From Microdochium bolleyi (lineage: Eukaryota > Ascomycota > Sordariomycetes > Xylariales > Microdochiaceae): DNA of 64,000 nucleotides. Of this stretch, positions 63,946-64,000 are shown in pieces. Numbering within the stretch: position 1 is the stretch's first letter; each line of letters starts with the position of its first letter. The stretch lies in NCBI GenBank assembly GCA_001566295.1, contig KQ964252.1:1054001-1118000 (forward strand), read 5' to 3'. The position numbers and the translations under genes were made by a program. Under the pieces are notes generated by a model. It was not told the origin of the DNA and did no database searches. It was given only the letters and a program-made list of their open reading frames with translations.

Positions 63946-64000
63946 AAGCTGCTCCTGTGAAAGTCGCATAGAAGGCCCGGACAGACGAGGGCTTTGGACC
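63946..64000. other. 3' flank of AIM24 at window edge
   Basis: Fifty-five bases after the AIM24 stop codon, with no feature visible. Confidence 0.6.

Overview
The window is nuclear DNA of a filamentous ascomycete. The protein-coding genes have strong G/C preference at third positions. They carry short introns (about 55-150 nt, with a few longer) that have GTAAGT/GTATGT-type donors and visible CTAAC/CTGAC branch sites. The gene set (NoxB-type NADPH oxidase, NADP-mannitol dehydrogenase, Zn2Cys6 regulator, Hsp70-like protein with a fungal-type tail, HVA1/DUF2945 protein) is typical of Pezizomycotina, most likely Sordariomycetes. The class-level placement is inference.

Layout from left to right. 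1-3181: a 5'-truncated Hsp70-like ATPase with a long disordered tail. 4.4-7.0 kb: a TMEM16/anoctamin scramblase-family membrane protein. 7.5-9.3 kb (-): a mitochondrial P-loop ATPase. 10.8-14.3 kb: a large disordered orphan protein. 15.1-16.6 kb: glutaryl-CoA dehydrogenase. 17.9-19.0 kb: a five-exon Ubc4-type E2. 22.0-23.9 kb: noxB. 26.1-26.9 kb: mannitol dehydrogenase. 27.7-35.2 kb: three co-directional metabolic genes (FAD monooxygenase, two-lobed amidohydrolase, NADP-dependent MDR reductase). 35.9-39.5 kb (-): a Reb1/TTF-I-like Myb protein. 40.3-42.6 kb (-): an AT-hook plus Zn2Cys6 transcription factor. About 5.9 kb without a recognisable gene follows. 48.5-50.2 kb (-): an Ariadne-type RBR ubiquitin ligase. 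51.6-52.3 kb (-): a GNAT acetyltransferase. 53.2-55.3 kb: an MFS transporter. 56.3-57.4 kb (-): an atypical kinase-fold protein. 60.1-61.2 kb (-): an HVA1-type TUDOR protein. 62.6-63.9 kb: AIM24.

Exon joins were worked out by hand from splice signals and reading-phase bookkeeping. For every multi-exon gene described, the summed exon length is a multiple of three (for the truncated first gene, counted from its first complete codon). Several proteins (Ubc4, the Zn2Cys6 domain, the HVA1 N-terminus, the first AIM24 exons, the Ariadne N- and C-termini) only become visible after splicing.

Most genes are single-copy housekeeping or signalling genes. I see no PKS/NRPS-type cluster, no transposon, no CRISPR array, no rRNA and no complete tRNA. 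Functional links are loose: mitochondrial proteins (GCDH, the P-loop ATPase, AIM24), ubiquitin enzymes (Ubc4 E2 and Ariadne E3), redox enzymes (NoxB, mannitol dehydrogenase, FAD monooxygenase, MDR reductase) and nuclear regulators (Reb1-like, Zn2Cys6, HVA1). I found no clear new biological system. The best candidates for follow-up are the amidohydrolase with a degenerate second lobe, the kinase-fold protein with altered HRD and DFG motifs, the Hsp70-like protein with a SUMO-interaction-like motif, the AT-hook/zinc-cluster regulator, and a long overlapping upstream ORF ahead of noxB.
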